In this document: positions 51,240-63,595 of the stretch, in pieces | How the letters are laid out: every line of letters starts with the position of its first letter | Numbering within the stretch: the first letter of the stretch is position 1 | DNA from: Albula goreensis | Lineage: Eukaryota; Chordata; Actinopteri; Albuliformes; Albulidae | DNA length: 64,000 nucleotides | Assembly: GCA_022829145.1 (NCBI GenBank) | Contig: CM040758.1 | Coordinates: 9,532,128-9,596,127 of the forward strand | Reading direction: 5' to 3' | The notes under the pieces: model-generated | The model's input: only the letters and a program-made list of their open reading frames with translations | Databases searched by the model: none | Told to the model about the DNA's origin: nothing | Program-made: the position numbers and the translations under genes

Positions 51240-51480
51240 CACACGCATGCAGCTGACTGTGGAGCAGAAAGCGGGGGTAAACCGCACACGCCGCATGCAT
51301 AATAAGAGCTAAAGTACGCGTGGCGTGGGAGCCCGGCGGATTACATTATTTGAGCAGGGGTCAAAGCTGCTTGTATTCCTACGGGTGGGATTTGGAGGAG
51401 TTGCGCGAGATTTGAACGGGGAGCGTTATCCCTTCTGTACAAGGGTTTCTCGCGCCGCTGTCTGTTGTTTCCCCGCTTCT
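51240..51480. promoter_or_regulatory. CpG-rich patch, candidate regulatory element
   Basis: About 19 CpGs lie in 240 bp (for example AAAGTACGCGTGGCGTGGG and TTGCGCGAG), in an AT-rich, CpG-poor setting. It has no simple repeat or supported frame. It could be a small CpG island, an alternative promoter or an enhancer. Confidence 0.35.
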
Positions 51481-53765
51481 CATTACTTCATCAGGTGCAG
51501 ACGTGTGATATATACATAATTCACACAACCAGGGAACAGCTCTGAGCCCAAAACCACCTGCTGGCTTTTATTAGCTAATTAATGGTGATTTATCGGGGTA
51601 ACTAATTTGAGGGGAGCTGATTGCCTTCAGGAATCTCGGAACGCTGCAAGAATTCTGATGGTAATTACGCTTGTTTGATGGGCGGTCCGCTAAAACAAAA
51701 AAGGAGGAAGTTCTGCATGCCTCTAAGCTGTGAATTTTCAGTGTTACCGTGGTGACCTTCACAAAATATATTCATTAGCACCTCCAAAACCTCCCTCTTT
51801 TCATGCCTAGATTTCTGAAAGTCCAACTCAGCAATCAAGATTTCTTGGTAGCAGTAAAGTCTTAATAATTAATTAACCATTAATAAAACATAATTAAATG
51901 TATTCATATTATTATAATACAATTCCAATAGCTAAATTAATACAGTAACATTATGTCATGTTATGCAGTGTTTTCCTTAAAATAGACCCCACTCATCCCA
52001 TTTAAAAACAACCAAGTGAATGTTAAGTGAACACTGATTAACACTATAACCCAGTGGTGCCTTGATTTGCATGCTGGGTTATGTATATTTTCAAACCGAC
52101 ATGGGCCTAGACTCAATCAAACAAACCTACCCTCTCAGGGCACGAAAAATTGATATCCTCAAATAAACTGATTGCTGTAATATAACAGTCTGTTTTGACT
52201 ACATATGCTTTTGATTGAATTTAATCTATAGCAATAAATATCCATCACACTCATGCACACACAAACACTCAATGATAACAAATTAATGGGATGTAAACAT
52301 AGGGTATGATGGAGGCAGACACTTTCTGAAGGGAAAGTGAACTGCGAGCTGCTTTCTAAAAAATCTGTTTGCTTGTGTCCAGCTTTATCCAGTGTTTAGA
52401 TAAAATTAATAAAACATAAAGATATAGTTATCTAATAAACTGGGAAAGTTTATTATGTTTGACTGATGTAGTATTGAAAGGAATCCAACAAATATATAAT
52501 GTAGTCATTTTTCTGCTTGTGCTTTGTATATTTGGAGCTTATATAGAACATTCAAATAATGAATGGGAAGGCACCAATTATTGATAAATATTTTTTTGAG
52601 AGTACCAGCTGTGTCATCTTTTAGTAATAGAACTGTACACTTTTAAAATGTTCTGTGTTAGTGTAATCCACACTAAAAGCTTTATTCATTCTTTAGGGAT
52701 TTGTTGTCAGTCTGCAATATGCGTTAAATAATACTTAAAATCTACAAAAGTGCTGTAAATGTGCACTATTTCTGGTGCTGTCACTGTTGCTGATGCATAA
52801 TTACAATAGTGTTCAAGCTTTATTGAATTCTAAGACTCAAATAAATTATAAATACCTAATCTGTCAATGAAATGCATTCGTTGATGTAGACAGTGTGTGT
52901 GTATGAAAGGAATGCAGTTGTAGTGAATATGATAGGCATATGACTATACAGATATTAACATATCAGTACTAATGGATGCCAAAATGCCATTTTTATGAAG
53001 CCAGATATTTTTTTGTTCCAATGCAATGCTATCTCAGTCTGTGTCTTCAGGAGACTACGCTTTAATAAAGTAATACAATCAAATGAGCACGCTCTTCATC
53101 TGGATTCCTTTTCTTCGTTTTCTGAGAGAGGGCAAAGCTCCGAGACAATTCTTGATGAAGAAGAAGAAGAGGAATAAGAAGAAAAGGATGGGGGAAAAAA
53201 GTTGAACACACCGCACCGTGCATATTCTGTTCAAACAAGACAGTAACGTCCCCGGGCTACCTCCATGCGGCCCTTTGTTGTCTCTGATAGCTGACATAAA
53301 ATCTGTAGAGATCTGTTTCCAGAGATCTCTCTCCCCCCACCAAGGTTAGCTGCTCTGTGCTCTTTATTGCCAGAGTGGCAGGACTGGAGGATGACAGCAA
53401 CCCTGCGGGGCCCTCAGCTCTGCTCTTATCTCCTTATGTGTTTATATAAAACACACATTTGCCACATATTGATCGCTAAATCATAACCCCTGTTGCTTCG
53501 CTGTGACACGTGGAGGGTCGTAAAAGGCACGGGATGTTTATTTTAATAGTTAGGACTGGAAATGGGTCCATAAATCCAGGGGGGGTTTCTGTGTACATGG
53601 CTGTAGACATTAAAACATTTAGTTATAGGAGCATCATCAGCTAACCCTGCCAAATATGGACCATGCTGTGATACACACACTCACAGATGCTGCCAGGGTT
53701 TTGGACGCTCCATTTTACTCACACACTGACCTGCCAAAAATGGTCAAAATAGATATGGAAAAAAA
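51481..53765. other. Non-coding; GAA-rich purine tract at 53150-53200
   Basis: No gene is supported. A frame ending in six Glu at 53177 is produced by the GAA tract. Confidence 0.45.
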
Positions 53766-54010
53766 GTGGCAACACTTTGTAATAATGGGAAGATATACAT
53801 ATATAATAAATGATTAATAACCATTTTAAAATACATTAGTGATGGTTGGTCAACATCAATGAATGCTAGAAAATGGTCAAGCCAGGTGGAAAATAGTGGT
53901 GACAGTTTATAAGAGGGTGCTGTTGTACATGCGTAATAAATGATTAATTATTGAGTTGAACATTATTAAAATATGTTATTGCTCATGGGTCAACAGCAAA
54001 ATAAAATGGA
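53766..54010 (+). repeat. Diverged tandem duplication, about 133-bp period
   Basis: Copy 1 starts TGGCAACACTTTGTAATAAT and copy 2 (53899) TGGTGACAGTTTATAAGAGG. Both continue with ATAATAAATGATTAAT or GTAATAAATGATTAAT, a TTAAAATA block, and GGTCAACA. The ACTTTNTAATAA style of start is common in teleost non-autonomous repeats. Confidence 0.55.
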
Positions 54011-55122
54011 AAATTCCATAAATGGTGTTGAGTCAACTGATACATCAACACTATGCATGCCAAGCTTTCAAAATAAAGGCTTAACTGGCCTGTTATCCCT
54101 TCTCTTTCAGACTTAAGAACATTTCAGAGTTCCAGAACACTTCCATGCATTTTCATTATCAAGGAACTGCCGCTTGTAACCTTGTGTGGAATCCTCTCCT
54201 CTGCATCTTCTTCTGGCATTTATTTCATGTTGGACCGAAAATTTCCTTTTTATGTATAGAGGAGTTACAGTGCATTTATAAATGCTTTATAAAGTATGAC
54301 TGTTCCACATTACAAATTCTTAACACAAAATGGAGCTGAATTTACATATACATTTCTGCTCCTGTGAAAGGGTTTCAGGGAGAATCTGCCTGTGTGATTT
54401 CTCCATTAACCAGTACGATCCACTGCTCTTTCTGAGAGCTTCTGCCTCTTGTAGAAAGGCAGGGACATGAGTGGTGATCTCTGTCCTCTTGATGTTCTTC
54501 AGTCCCCGGGTGTGTGGGTGTGTGTCCTACGGTAGTCTTTTATCCCAGCCGCAGCTGGGGCCCCACTGGGCCAGAATGAATGCAAAATACCATACTTAAG
54601 TCACCCCAGCATCCTGTAAAAAGTGTGATTAAGCTATGACTGCGAGCAGAGCGGGAGCATTGATCTCCTCATCTCCTCTGGAGAGAAGCAGAGAGCCAGT
54701 GGAGGAGCAGTGTCACAGCAAAGTGAAGGCGGCCGCAGCGGAGGCTTGAGCTTCTAACGGAAGCACCCCCTACCCCCACCCCACCCCCACCAACCCTCAT
54801 GAGTTTGTCCCCCTCACTGCTCAAGTTTGTGACCTGAGCAGGCCTGAAACCAGGGCCGCTCAACTCCCAGTCTTCACAGTCAGCATGTATTTGTGCCTGC
54901 TAAACCATGCTCCATCTGATGTAACTAATAGGGTTGCCAATTTCTGTTCTTCATTAATCAATCAGCCCGATCACTTACATTCTTTGATATTTTAACTATA
55001 TGATAAGCTCATGAAGCTAGTTCTTTTGAAAGACTGTTCTTTTGTTTCTAAATCAAACTATGGTGACATATGTGTGTTACTGTGCTCATGTATACAGCTA
55101 ATTAGCAAATTCAGACAGGTGC
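54011..55122. other. Non-coding; C-rich tract at 54764-54796
   Basis: The C-rich tract (CCCCCTACCCCCACCCCACC) is a G-quadruplex candidate on the minus strand. No gene is supported. Confidence 0.45.
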
Positions 55123-55425
55123 ACTGGCAAAAACAAAAATGAGCAGTCATACAGGGAATGAAATTGTCCACCTCTGCCATAAACAGTGCAGTATTCCAAT
55201 ATCAGAGTGTACCCTTCTTAACAATATCAGTGTTGAGTGTTCACTCTCAAAATAAGGGTACGATGAAGCAACTATTCTATTACCCAGGAAAAAACGAGCT
55301 ACCCTTTCTTCACAAAAGCTATGGCTAAAGATAAAGTGAATGCACCTCGCAAGGTTCAACCCCCCTCACAATGATTTGTACCCCTTTAGGTAAATATGGT
55401 ACCTTTTGTTCAGTGTATTACAGAG
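55123..55425. mobile_element. Possible MITE-like non-autonomous DNA transposon
   Basis: It begins CACTGGCAAAAACAAAAA and ends GTACCTTTTGTTCAGTG, imperfect inverted ends. The interior has TTTGTACCCCTTTAGGTAAA and GGTACCTTTT blocks typical of a common teleost repeat type. No transposase and no certain target-site duplication. Confidence 0.35.
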
Positions 55426-56640
55426 ACTGTTTTGGCCACAGATCAGCATATTCCCTGCAGTGTTTAGCTCAATATATTCAGTATAAACCTCCACACTAAA
55501 GTGTTCTTTAGGCTAACGCCTTTGACTGTACAGCTTACAAAAAAAAAGGGAAAGAAACATGGCTTCTATTTCAGTGAGACAGATCCCGGTGCTGAAATGG
55601 AAATCTAAGGGCCATTGTGCCTGAAAGTGCAGTTATCAGTCCATTCCCCTGGTCTCCTAATGCTCCAGGGATCCCTGAAACGAATAGGAGCAATAAGTTC
55701 ACTTTGCAGAATTAATGCAGTCATTCTTTATCTTGAGAGCTGAGCGTTGCCTTGGACCGAGCTTAATGCAAAATGGTTTGAAGCCCAGTTTTTTTTTTAA
55801 TGATGGCCCTAATTTGTTAGCTCCTTCTAAATTATTAATCTCTTTTATATTCAGTAGTTATTATATGTCATAACTGTGTATCTATGGGGTGAAATTTAAT
55901 GGCATCTGCTGGACTTCCTGAAAGGGGCCAGCATAGAGCACTATTAAAAATTGATAATTACCTAAATATTTGCCTTGCCACATTCACAGGAATGCATTTA
56001 TAATTAGTTGTGGGAGCAGCTGGAGCGGTCATGGAGGATAGCTGTCACAATAAAGTGTTTTCACAGAATACTGCAGAGGAATTAAATTGTTTCTCTACAT
56101 ATTATGGAAAATCACAGGGCAAAAATGATTTAGGATGCTTTAGATTCATGCTTGTGATGTATTAATAGAACTATGTAAAGGATATAAAATCACAAATATT
56201 ATATTGGCATATATTTTTGCTTTATATTGGTGAGTTCAGACCCTGACAGAAAGGATATGAACATGTAAAAAAACAATAACACATTTAAGAAAGCATTGTT
56301 TTCTGTGCCATAAAAAGAAGGCCAAGAATTTTGTTTGTAAATCAATTTTACTCTCCACAAACATTTTAAATGTTTTGGGGACAAAAGCATATAACGTTTT
56401 AATATTCCTGATTGTTAAAAAATTTACTTTGCCCAGACCAGATATCACACAAATCTGGAATTTAACATGCACCAATTATTCAATATTTTACAGGGTTTTT
56501 CATTACTGCACCACAGGTTTTCACTGTAGTTTCCATAACTGCATAATTCTGAGTCTGATCCCATGTAGCTTAACAGTATCTATCCATTGTAATAACTGAA
56601 TGGAGATTACAAAACCATTAAAATGAATGTTAAAATCAAA
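55426..56640. other. Non-coding, nothing assignable
   Basis: No gene or repeat is supported; several unique-looking AT-rich stretches are present. Confidence 0.4.
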
Positions 56641-56778
56641 GCCTATATTCAAAAAGGCTATCAGAACCTAGGATCAGTGTTAAACAGCTGTGTCAATTTA
56701 GGCTGTAATGGGCTGATAACAGGTATAGACTGATCCTAGATCAGTACTCTTACTTTATGCCTTATCAAAATGGGTCCT
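56641..56778. mobile_element. MITE-like element with inverted ends
   Basis: The left end is CCTATATTCAAAAAGGC with CCTAGGATCAGTGTT. The right end is ACTGATCCTAGATCAGTACT, then TTATGCCTTATCAAAATGGG. The two ends are imperfect reverse complements, and the GATCCTAGATCAG core is a well-known teleost dispersed repeat motif. It is about 138 bp, non-autonomous and diverged. Confidence 0.6.
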
Positions 56779-58750
56779 GGTCTGTATAATAGATTTTCTT
56801 TGTGTTGGGCAGCTAGAAAACAATAAATTTGTAGCATTTTGTGAATGCAGTTGCACACCCAGAACAACAAAATAAAAACAGGAAGAACAACAGCAGTAAA
56901 CTGAATTAAACCGAGGCCAGCTGAGCACACACACCATGTCTGTCCTCTAGGCCGGAGAGGACACTGCACTCAAACGTCAGATGAGGTGACGCGGGGTGAA
57001 GCTCAGCAGAAAGAGGACTGACCCCCCTTTGCGGGCCAGTGGAGAGAGATCTCACCGAGTCAGGTCTGGGCCCAGTCCGTCAGTCAGGCAGCTCCACCGT
57101 CACCCAGCCATCTGCCAGCCCTGTCCACACCCATTACGGCTCCCTCACTAACCCCGCCTGGGAGCACTCACTGTCTCTTACAATTTACAGGCTGCATGTG
57201 GAAGCGAATGACTGCAGGAATAATCACAGGGCTTGAAACTCTGCTGGTACTGGAAAGATTTAGTATCACTTTAGATTAAGGTGAAAATATTTATAACTAC
57301 AATATACCATCTTAAAAAAATCATTGTAGTCCAATATTAATGCATTTTAATTATAAATAAATGACTGCAATGGGCACGTTCCTATGTGTTATCAAATGAA
57401 CTTTGTTCTGCAAAGGTATGATACAAATTTGGGTTTTCAAATAAGTTATGAGCCACAAGTTTGGATCGTGACATTAGAACCCTTATAACTCATACTTACT
57501 CCTTCGGTCTTATGGTTCCTCTGATTGCATGGATTACATTTAGTACATTTGGCATATTGAACACTTCCCTTTTTCTGCAGTGTACAGAATGTAATTTAAT
57601 GAAATGCTTTATCATGGTCTATGACTGATACTATTCTCTTATAGACATTTATTAGAGGTGACATCAGCGTAAACAGTTCTGTTGTTCCCTAAACTGTTTT
57701 TGTGATGTGAAGTAACTGGGTGATACAGTACTGGAGCAGAGATGTTGAAGGTAATGAAACGGCTGTCTGAAGTGTCTGAGACTGTCTGTGAATCTGAGAG
57801 TTCAGTGTCTCTGGGCTCAGTCCCGGAGACTCAGATGCCTGAAGTGAGAGAGAGACCTCAGGGACATCACAGGGGCGGTCCCCTCCCCCATCCTTCAAAA
57901 TGCTCTCTGTCAAAAAAAAACAAAAGATTAAGACAAAAAAATCAACAAATCGACTGGCATATTATGTGGCTCCAAATGTTTTAGCTCAACTCGATGAAAA
58001 AAGCTAAAATATCTTCATGTTTTTTTAATATCGATTTGTACTAAAACATTGGAGCCTTTATAAGAAGCCCTTACTGAAAGATGTATCAGACACACGCACA
58101 CACTCATACACACAAACACACACACAGAAAATAATCTGAGCTAAAAATTTTGTCTTGCTCTTCCTCAAATTCAAATGTACATATTCCCCTCTTGATCCAC
58201 GGCTTTTTCATTTTGAAAGAGGGGAGGCAGGCAGTGTATTGATTGGAGTTTGCCATGTGCAGGAGCGAGAGAGGGGCGTGGCTTGTCTTCTGATTAATGG
58301 CCTGAAATAAGCTGGGTGGAATGACCTTTAATTGGATAACAATACCGTCTAACCCCAGCCTCCTTCTGTAAGGAACACCTTCCACCAGCCACCAGTTGGC
58401 AAAATATTCTTTTTGCAGACCACAGAGAAAGAAGAAGAAGAATTAGATAAACATTTTCAGATCATATGTCATCTTTATGAAAAGGCTATCCATTTTTTTG
58501 TGTGTGCTGTCAGCATATCATGCAAGTTACACTGAGTGTAAATGATGTGTGCTGTCCCGACTGTGTGTATCATCTGTATATTACATGTTCTGTCTAACTC
58601 TGTCTGCATTGTGTATAAAATGTGTTTGCCGCCCCGACTGTGTTTTCTCTCTGAGTTTTAGGTATAGCACAGCTTGTTTGCTGCAGTTTTGCACAGTGTC
58701 TTGGGCTGTGGCTGATCTCATTATGTAACCCCTTTTAAACTCCTTTCCAG
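56779..58750. other. Non-coding; no supported gene
   Basis: A frame at 57742-57984 ends in an A-rich stretch and has no recognised domain. A short CA-rich run is at 58090-58126. Confidence 0.4.
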
Positions 58751-58786
58751 CAGGAGATTGAGAGAGTGATGGAGCTGGAGGAGTGA
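58751..58786 (+). other. Weak candidate terminal exon, ...QEIERVMELEE-stop
   Basis: A pyrimidine-rich acceptor (TTTTAAACTCCTTTCCAG) is followed by 11 open codons reading QEIERVMELEE and TGA. I cannot name a family, and upstream exons were not found. Such short matches arise by chance, so this is only a marker for checking with transcripts. Confidence 0.12.
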
Positions 58787-61383
58787 GAGGGAGCCGTGAC
58801 CTGAGACCGAGCTGTGAAGCCCTGCACTACATTTATACTGTGTCACAGAAACTCTGTCTGGAAGTGGAAGTGTCCTTAACATGAGACGCTACCTGAAGAT
58901 GTCAAGTAAATGTTGAGAGTTATCTCAACTACTGTTTCTGATTCAGTGAAAGAAATAGACCATTGTGTGAACAATAGTTTTGTCGACATACACCAAGAAT
59001 GGAATTAACCTGGAATTCAAACATAATCATTTCTTGTGTTTGAATATTTCTGACATAAAAAATAGCACAGTGGTTTTCACAGACTATTTGAGTTGATGTA
59101 TGTAAAAACATTCCTGTCCCAAATTTAAGCTGTACGCTTGGAGTATGTATGGTGTGGATATGTCCTCCAGCTTCCTCAATCCAGAGACATTAAGACTGTG
59201 ACATGTCTGTATTTTGCTGAGGCGGGGCCTGTGGGTAAATCAGGGTGTCCAGAGGGCTCTGTTTGAGTGCTACATGAACGTAAACATGGGAGTGACCTTC
59301 TGTGGGCTGGGAATTTTTATTTCATGGGAAAACAAAGAGGACGGCAGGGAATGTGAAATTCCTGGTCGGGTCTCTGTGTTTATATTGGCCATTAGTCAAC
59401 ACTGGGACGTGAGTTTGTGAAGATATTGTGGACACTCTTGCTAGTGACTCTCTCCTCCATTTTGCTTGGATGAATCTGAAGTCCTCAATGAAAGGATGTA
59501 GCGAGCACCAGCCTCCCTAAGACCATGTCATCAAAACAAAGTCAAAGGTTAGGCAATCCCTGGAAATATAGACCACATCACATGTTAGCTTTTCATTACA
59601 AAGCACAAGAAAAAATAGTTTCTTTCTTATTGGCTTGACAATATTTACCATCACTGGTTTACAGAGCGTTATTATAGATTAATGCTGTTGAGAGTGAGGT
59701 AGTTAGATGGCAGGAACTGTACAGCATGCACACACCTTTATATAATTCCTCTGTAATATAAGAAGGCTCACACTGTATAAGCTCCATCTGTATATTAACT
59801 CTTATGGTATATGGAGCCATATTGTTGTATGAGATCTCATGACATATGGAGCCACAACTGAGAATTCAGCCATTTTTGTGTATGGAATCTTGTGGTATTC
59901 AAAGCCATATTGAACGATATTACAACCTCACAGCGGGTACACTACCATAATCTACTCCACATAAATCACCTCAGGAACAGGTGCTGACAGTAACATCCTG
60001 TACGCCCTCGTTCTTATGTTCATTTTAAGGGGAGTGTGGGGTATAAATGGATGTAGATGAAGAACGTAATGTTTGTGCATTCAAGGAGCTTTCGATTTCC
60101 AAAAGAGGGATGAAAAGCAGATGTGTAACGCTCTCCTCCCGTGACCACTCCCCGATCGTGATGACTGCATTCAGCCCGCCGCCTGCGCCAGAAGCAATCA
60201 ATACAGGACGTGGTTGAGCGAGCATAGATTTTTGGGCTGGATCTTAGCATAGCATGAAAAGTTAATCATGCACGCAGTGGGGCGGAGACTCGGACCGCTT
60301 TGCTAGGCTGGAGGACTAGAGGCCTCCCTGGTGTAACAGAGGAGATGTGTGACAGGTGGAGATCTAAAAATTTAAACCACCCACCCCACCCCCCAGATCT
60401 CCTCCCCACGATTTCATGAATTAATGTAAACACAGCCCATGTAATTATTGCTGTGGTCATTCTCGGAAATTTCAAATCAGACGTGCAGGTCCAATATAAT
60501 AGAAACGGAGGAGATTACTGGGGCGGTTGATTGTGTATAAGGGAAAATGTAAGTGTGAAGGAAAAAACTGAGGAGAAACGGGCCGGGTGTCTGGGCACGG
60601 GGCGGGGAGGGGCAGAGGGGATGGAGGATGAAAGTGCTGGCCAACAAGTGGAAAATTTGATTCAGTTTAAATAGCATTTCTGTTTATCGATCTGTGGAGG
60701 GGTGGAGAGAGGGGACTGAGAGTAGGGAAAGCTGGTGGAACACTTGAACCTGTTTTGAGAATACAAGGGCAGCATAGATTAGTGTTACATAACCTGGATA
60801 TCATCTAGATGCTTCTGTGCACAAGCAGACAGACATTTTTTTATTTAATTTCTGGATAAAGAGCCAGGTGTCTGAAAGCTGGTTTTCGCTATTTAAATTT
60901 TAATAGTACCTACAGTGCATTACACCATCACAAAAAAGTTCCATTTTTGTTTGATACATAATACATACAGGGAGAGATAATGAGAAGAGGCTCGTTGTTC
61001 TGTAATTCTGGGGGAACTCAAGATTTGTCTATCCTGATGTAAGCGAATGGTGTTTGGAGTGAGAGAGGATAAACTCAGGCTTTAAATAATAGAATGTCCA
61101 AGCTTGTGGCTTAACGATTAAAGAAATCACTTTATTGCATTGAAAAACTGCTACATCATTTATTTGAAAATCCCTGATTTGTGTGATTAGTGTTTCAGGG
61201 AAAAGTTTAATTCAGTGCAGTTTTGAATGCAACCATTACAGCCACATAACTCTTGTATTCTGCGTTTGTGCAATTGATATTTCTGAAATCAAGGCTATGC
61301 AGTCTATTTTGAGTGTTGCCGCATACATTTGGACCACTAAGGCCGGTCTGCGTCTGTATGTCAGGTACAGTAACTTCAGCCTC
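58787..61383. other. Non-coding; GC-richer patch at 60070-60420
   Basis: No gene is supported. 60070-60420 is unique-looking and GC-richer and ends in a C-rich tract (60369-60402). Confidence 0.4.
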
Positions 61384-61427
61384 ATTGAATCGTAATCTTA
61401 ATGGGCAGCTCCTCGTGAAAAACATCC
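61384..61427 (+). repeat. 44-bp duplicated element, copy 1
   Basis: It starts ATTGAATCGTAATCTTAATG and ends TCCTCGTGAAAAACATCC. It matches 61735-61778 at 39 of 44 positions without gaps. Confidence 0.9.
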
Positions 61428-61734
61428 ACTGCATTTCAAAGTGTTCCCAATGCAGAGAACTGTATTTAAGTCTATTTTCAGCTCTACTTTTAGAATTAAT
61501 ATTTATAGTGTTTTCTCCGAAAAGCTATATATGCAGTGAGTGGAAAAATCAGAAAGAGGATAAAATGCTAATATTTATCTTTGTCTTGCTTTTGTTTTCA
61601 TACTAGTTAGGGATTAAACCGTGGATGATATGACGGCTTTAGAAAGGAGGTATAGCAAAGTCACATCCCGTCTCCATTATGAGGGTGATAAATTGACAGG
61701 GTTTCATTACGGATGGAGGGGGTGAGTTACAGTC

Positions 61735-61778
61735 ATTGGATCATAATCTTAATGGGTGGGTCCTCGTGAAAAACATCC
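61735..61778 (+). repeat. 44-bp duplicated element, copy 2
   Basis: It starts ATTGGATCATAATCTTAATG and ends TCCTCGTGAAAAACATCC, in the same orientation as copy 1 and 351 bp downstream. The flanks beyond the core share little, apart from a TTACAGTCATTG-like stretch before it. Confidence 0.9.
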
Positions 61779-62019
61779 TCTCCATTGTGCCACTACTCAA
61801 ATGCAAAGCAAATTCAAATGCACCCACTCCCTGTGAGCTCTTTAAGAAGGTCCGATATCCATTATATTTCTGACATTCAAGGATGCTCCTCCTCTGTGAA
61901 AGATGATAACCCTCCTTGCCGTTTGGCGGGTCCCCCAAATGCTATTCAACACAATCACTTACAGCATCAATCACCGCTCGTTTTGGCTAACGGGTCCTGA
62001 CGGGGGTGAGGGGGCGGGC
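61779..62019. other. Non-coding between duplicated element and CpG patch
   Basis: Unique-looking sequence, no gene supported. Confidence 0.4.
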
Positions 62020-62350
62020 CGCTGTTGGCACGCGGTCAGGCTGCTGTCAGGCCTGTGCCCCACACATCCGTTAATACCGCCACGTGGCAGCTAATGCGAG
62101 CGGCGGCAGGAATCTATACCCCGCAAAGCGCCCTGAGCCAGTCCCTCCAGCGGGAAAGGGAGGGCCATGTGATTACATGCAAATGCAGTGCGTTACGGGC
62201 CGGATGATTTACGGCGGTATAAACCGCGCGCGTAGAGGAAAAGCCGCCCCTTGTTCTCTACACATTAGAGAGCGCGTGTCTCAGGATCATGAAAAATGCA
62301 AAAGACGGGTCTCTCGCTCTGCGGCCGGCAGGTATTCAGCTTTATTGAGA
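62020..62350 (+). promoter_or_regulatory. CpG-rich patch with octamer and TATA box, candidate promoter
   Basis: The patch is dense in CpG. ATGCAAAT, the octamer bound by POU factors, lies at 62177-62184. TATAAA, flanked by CpG-rich sequence, lies at 62218-62223, 34 bp after the octamer. A transcript starting about 30 bp after the TATA would meet an ATG at 62289, which opens only 19 codons, and a donor-like CAGGTATTC near 62329. A protein-coding, ncRNA or enhancer promoter are all possible; no gene is identified. Confidence 0.35.
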
Positions 62351-63534
62351 AACAATTCAAATCTGAAGGAACGGCGCGCTATGGTGGCGTAGCTCCCGCT
62401 GCCTGTGATAAACAGGCCTCTTAGACCCTGCACACAAGCGCATATGAGACCTGCTTCACCGCTATAAACACACCGCATCCCCTCAGAAACTCACATACCT
62501 GTAAATTAAAAACTACCGTTTCAGCCAAGCTTTCCTTATGGCCACCACTTACCTGTTCAACTGCTCAAGCTATTTTAATCGCTGAAATATATGCATAAAT
62601 GTATATTTTTGATTCTTCATAATCAGAATAGATTACATCACTACTTGACATATGTGAGGTTGAAGAGGAAATATGTGACCTGGAACTCGGCTCTTTTGTA
62701 ACCAAACTTAGAAATGAATTGAGGAAGTATTTGACTCTTTTCCTCATCCTTTGTGTATTATCATGACAGAATCATACAGACATTACACACAGTTAACCAA
62801 GTAAATTCATAGGGCATTTACAATTTATACAAAATCAGGGGAAAAATCATAAATTATTTGAATAAAAATCATAAAGATGACTAGTTATGGGTCAATATTC
62901 TTGAGAAATATAATTTTGCAAGACAAAACACAACAATACAATTACAGTATCAATCTTCAGCATTTCCCCTCAGCATCCCTATTCCTGGGGCTATTCTCTG
63001 GTTTTTTCTTAGGTGCATCTACCTGTTGCCTGTTTGCAAAAGGCAGAAAGGTCTCAGTCCTGTGTCCGTGCATGCAAAGCACACGTCTGTCATTGCCACA
63101 TGTACTTGCAAAAAATTACATTAATATTTCATCTGAGGGACCATCTTTTTAAATAGATTCCATGGAGAAACAGATAAACATTGCAGTATAAATTATGCAT
63201 TAAGGTGACACTGGCCTTTCAGATCCATATTAGTGTTTGATTCTTTCTGCTTCCCTCTGTCCTCTATTCAAAGCTAAAAACCCAGATCCTGTCTCATTTT
63301 TAAGTTTCCGGTCAGATAGGGGTCACTCTGCTATCAGAACCATCTAGAAACATTTAAGGAAATGTTTTTGATTCAGTTAGAGATATTTTATATTGTTTAT
63401 GATTCCCATTATAAGCTAAGTCTGTGTTTTCCCAGATGTCTGCAGCAGTGTGCTAAAGGCTCAGATCTTATTAAAGTGTATACTTCTTATTAATGAATTC
63501 ATGCATCTGCTTTGTATCACATTTCATTATATTA
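62351..63534. other. Non-coding, nothing assignable
   Basis: AT-rich, no supported gene or repeat. Confidence 0.45.
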
Positions 63535-63595
63535 TATTTCAGTTATTTAGCAGGCACGTTTGTGCAGGGTGACTTACAATATGGAAGAGCACAGG
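63535..63595 (-). mobile_element. LINE2/SINE-type 3' tail relic
   Basis: TTATTTAGCAGGCACGTTTG followed by GGGTGACTTACAATATGG is a diverged reverse complement of the teleost tail TTGTAAGTCGCTTTGGATAA...GCGTCTGCTAAATG. Only the tail remains, so SINE and LINE origin cannot be told apart. Confidence 0.65.

Noticed and set aside
52995-53177. Frame ending in a six-Glu acidic tail after an AG acceptor-like site
   Set aside because: The Glu run comes from a GAA-rich purine tract; no partner exon or domain.
57742-57984. 80-codon frame beginning MLKVMKRLSEVSETV
   Set aside because: It ends in A-rich sequence, no recognised domain, and no splice sites fit.
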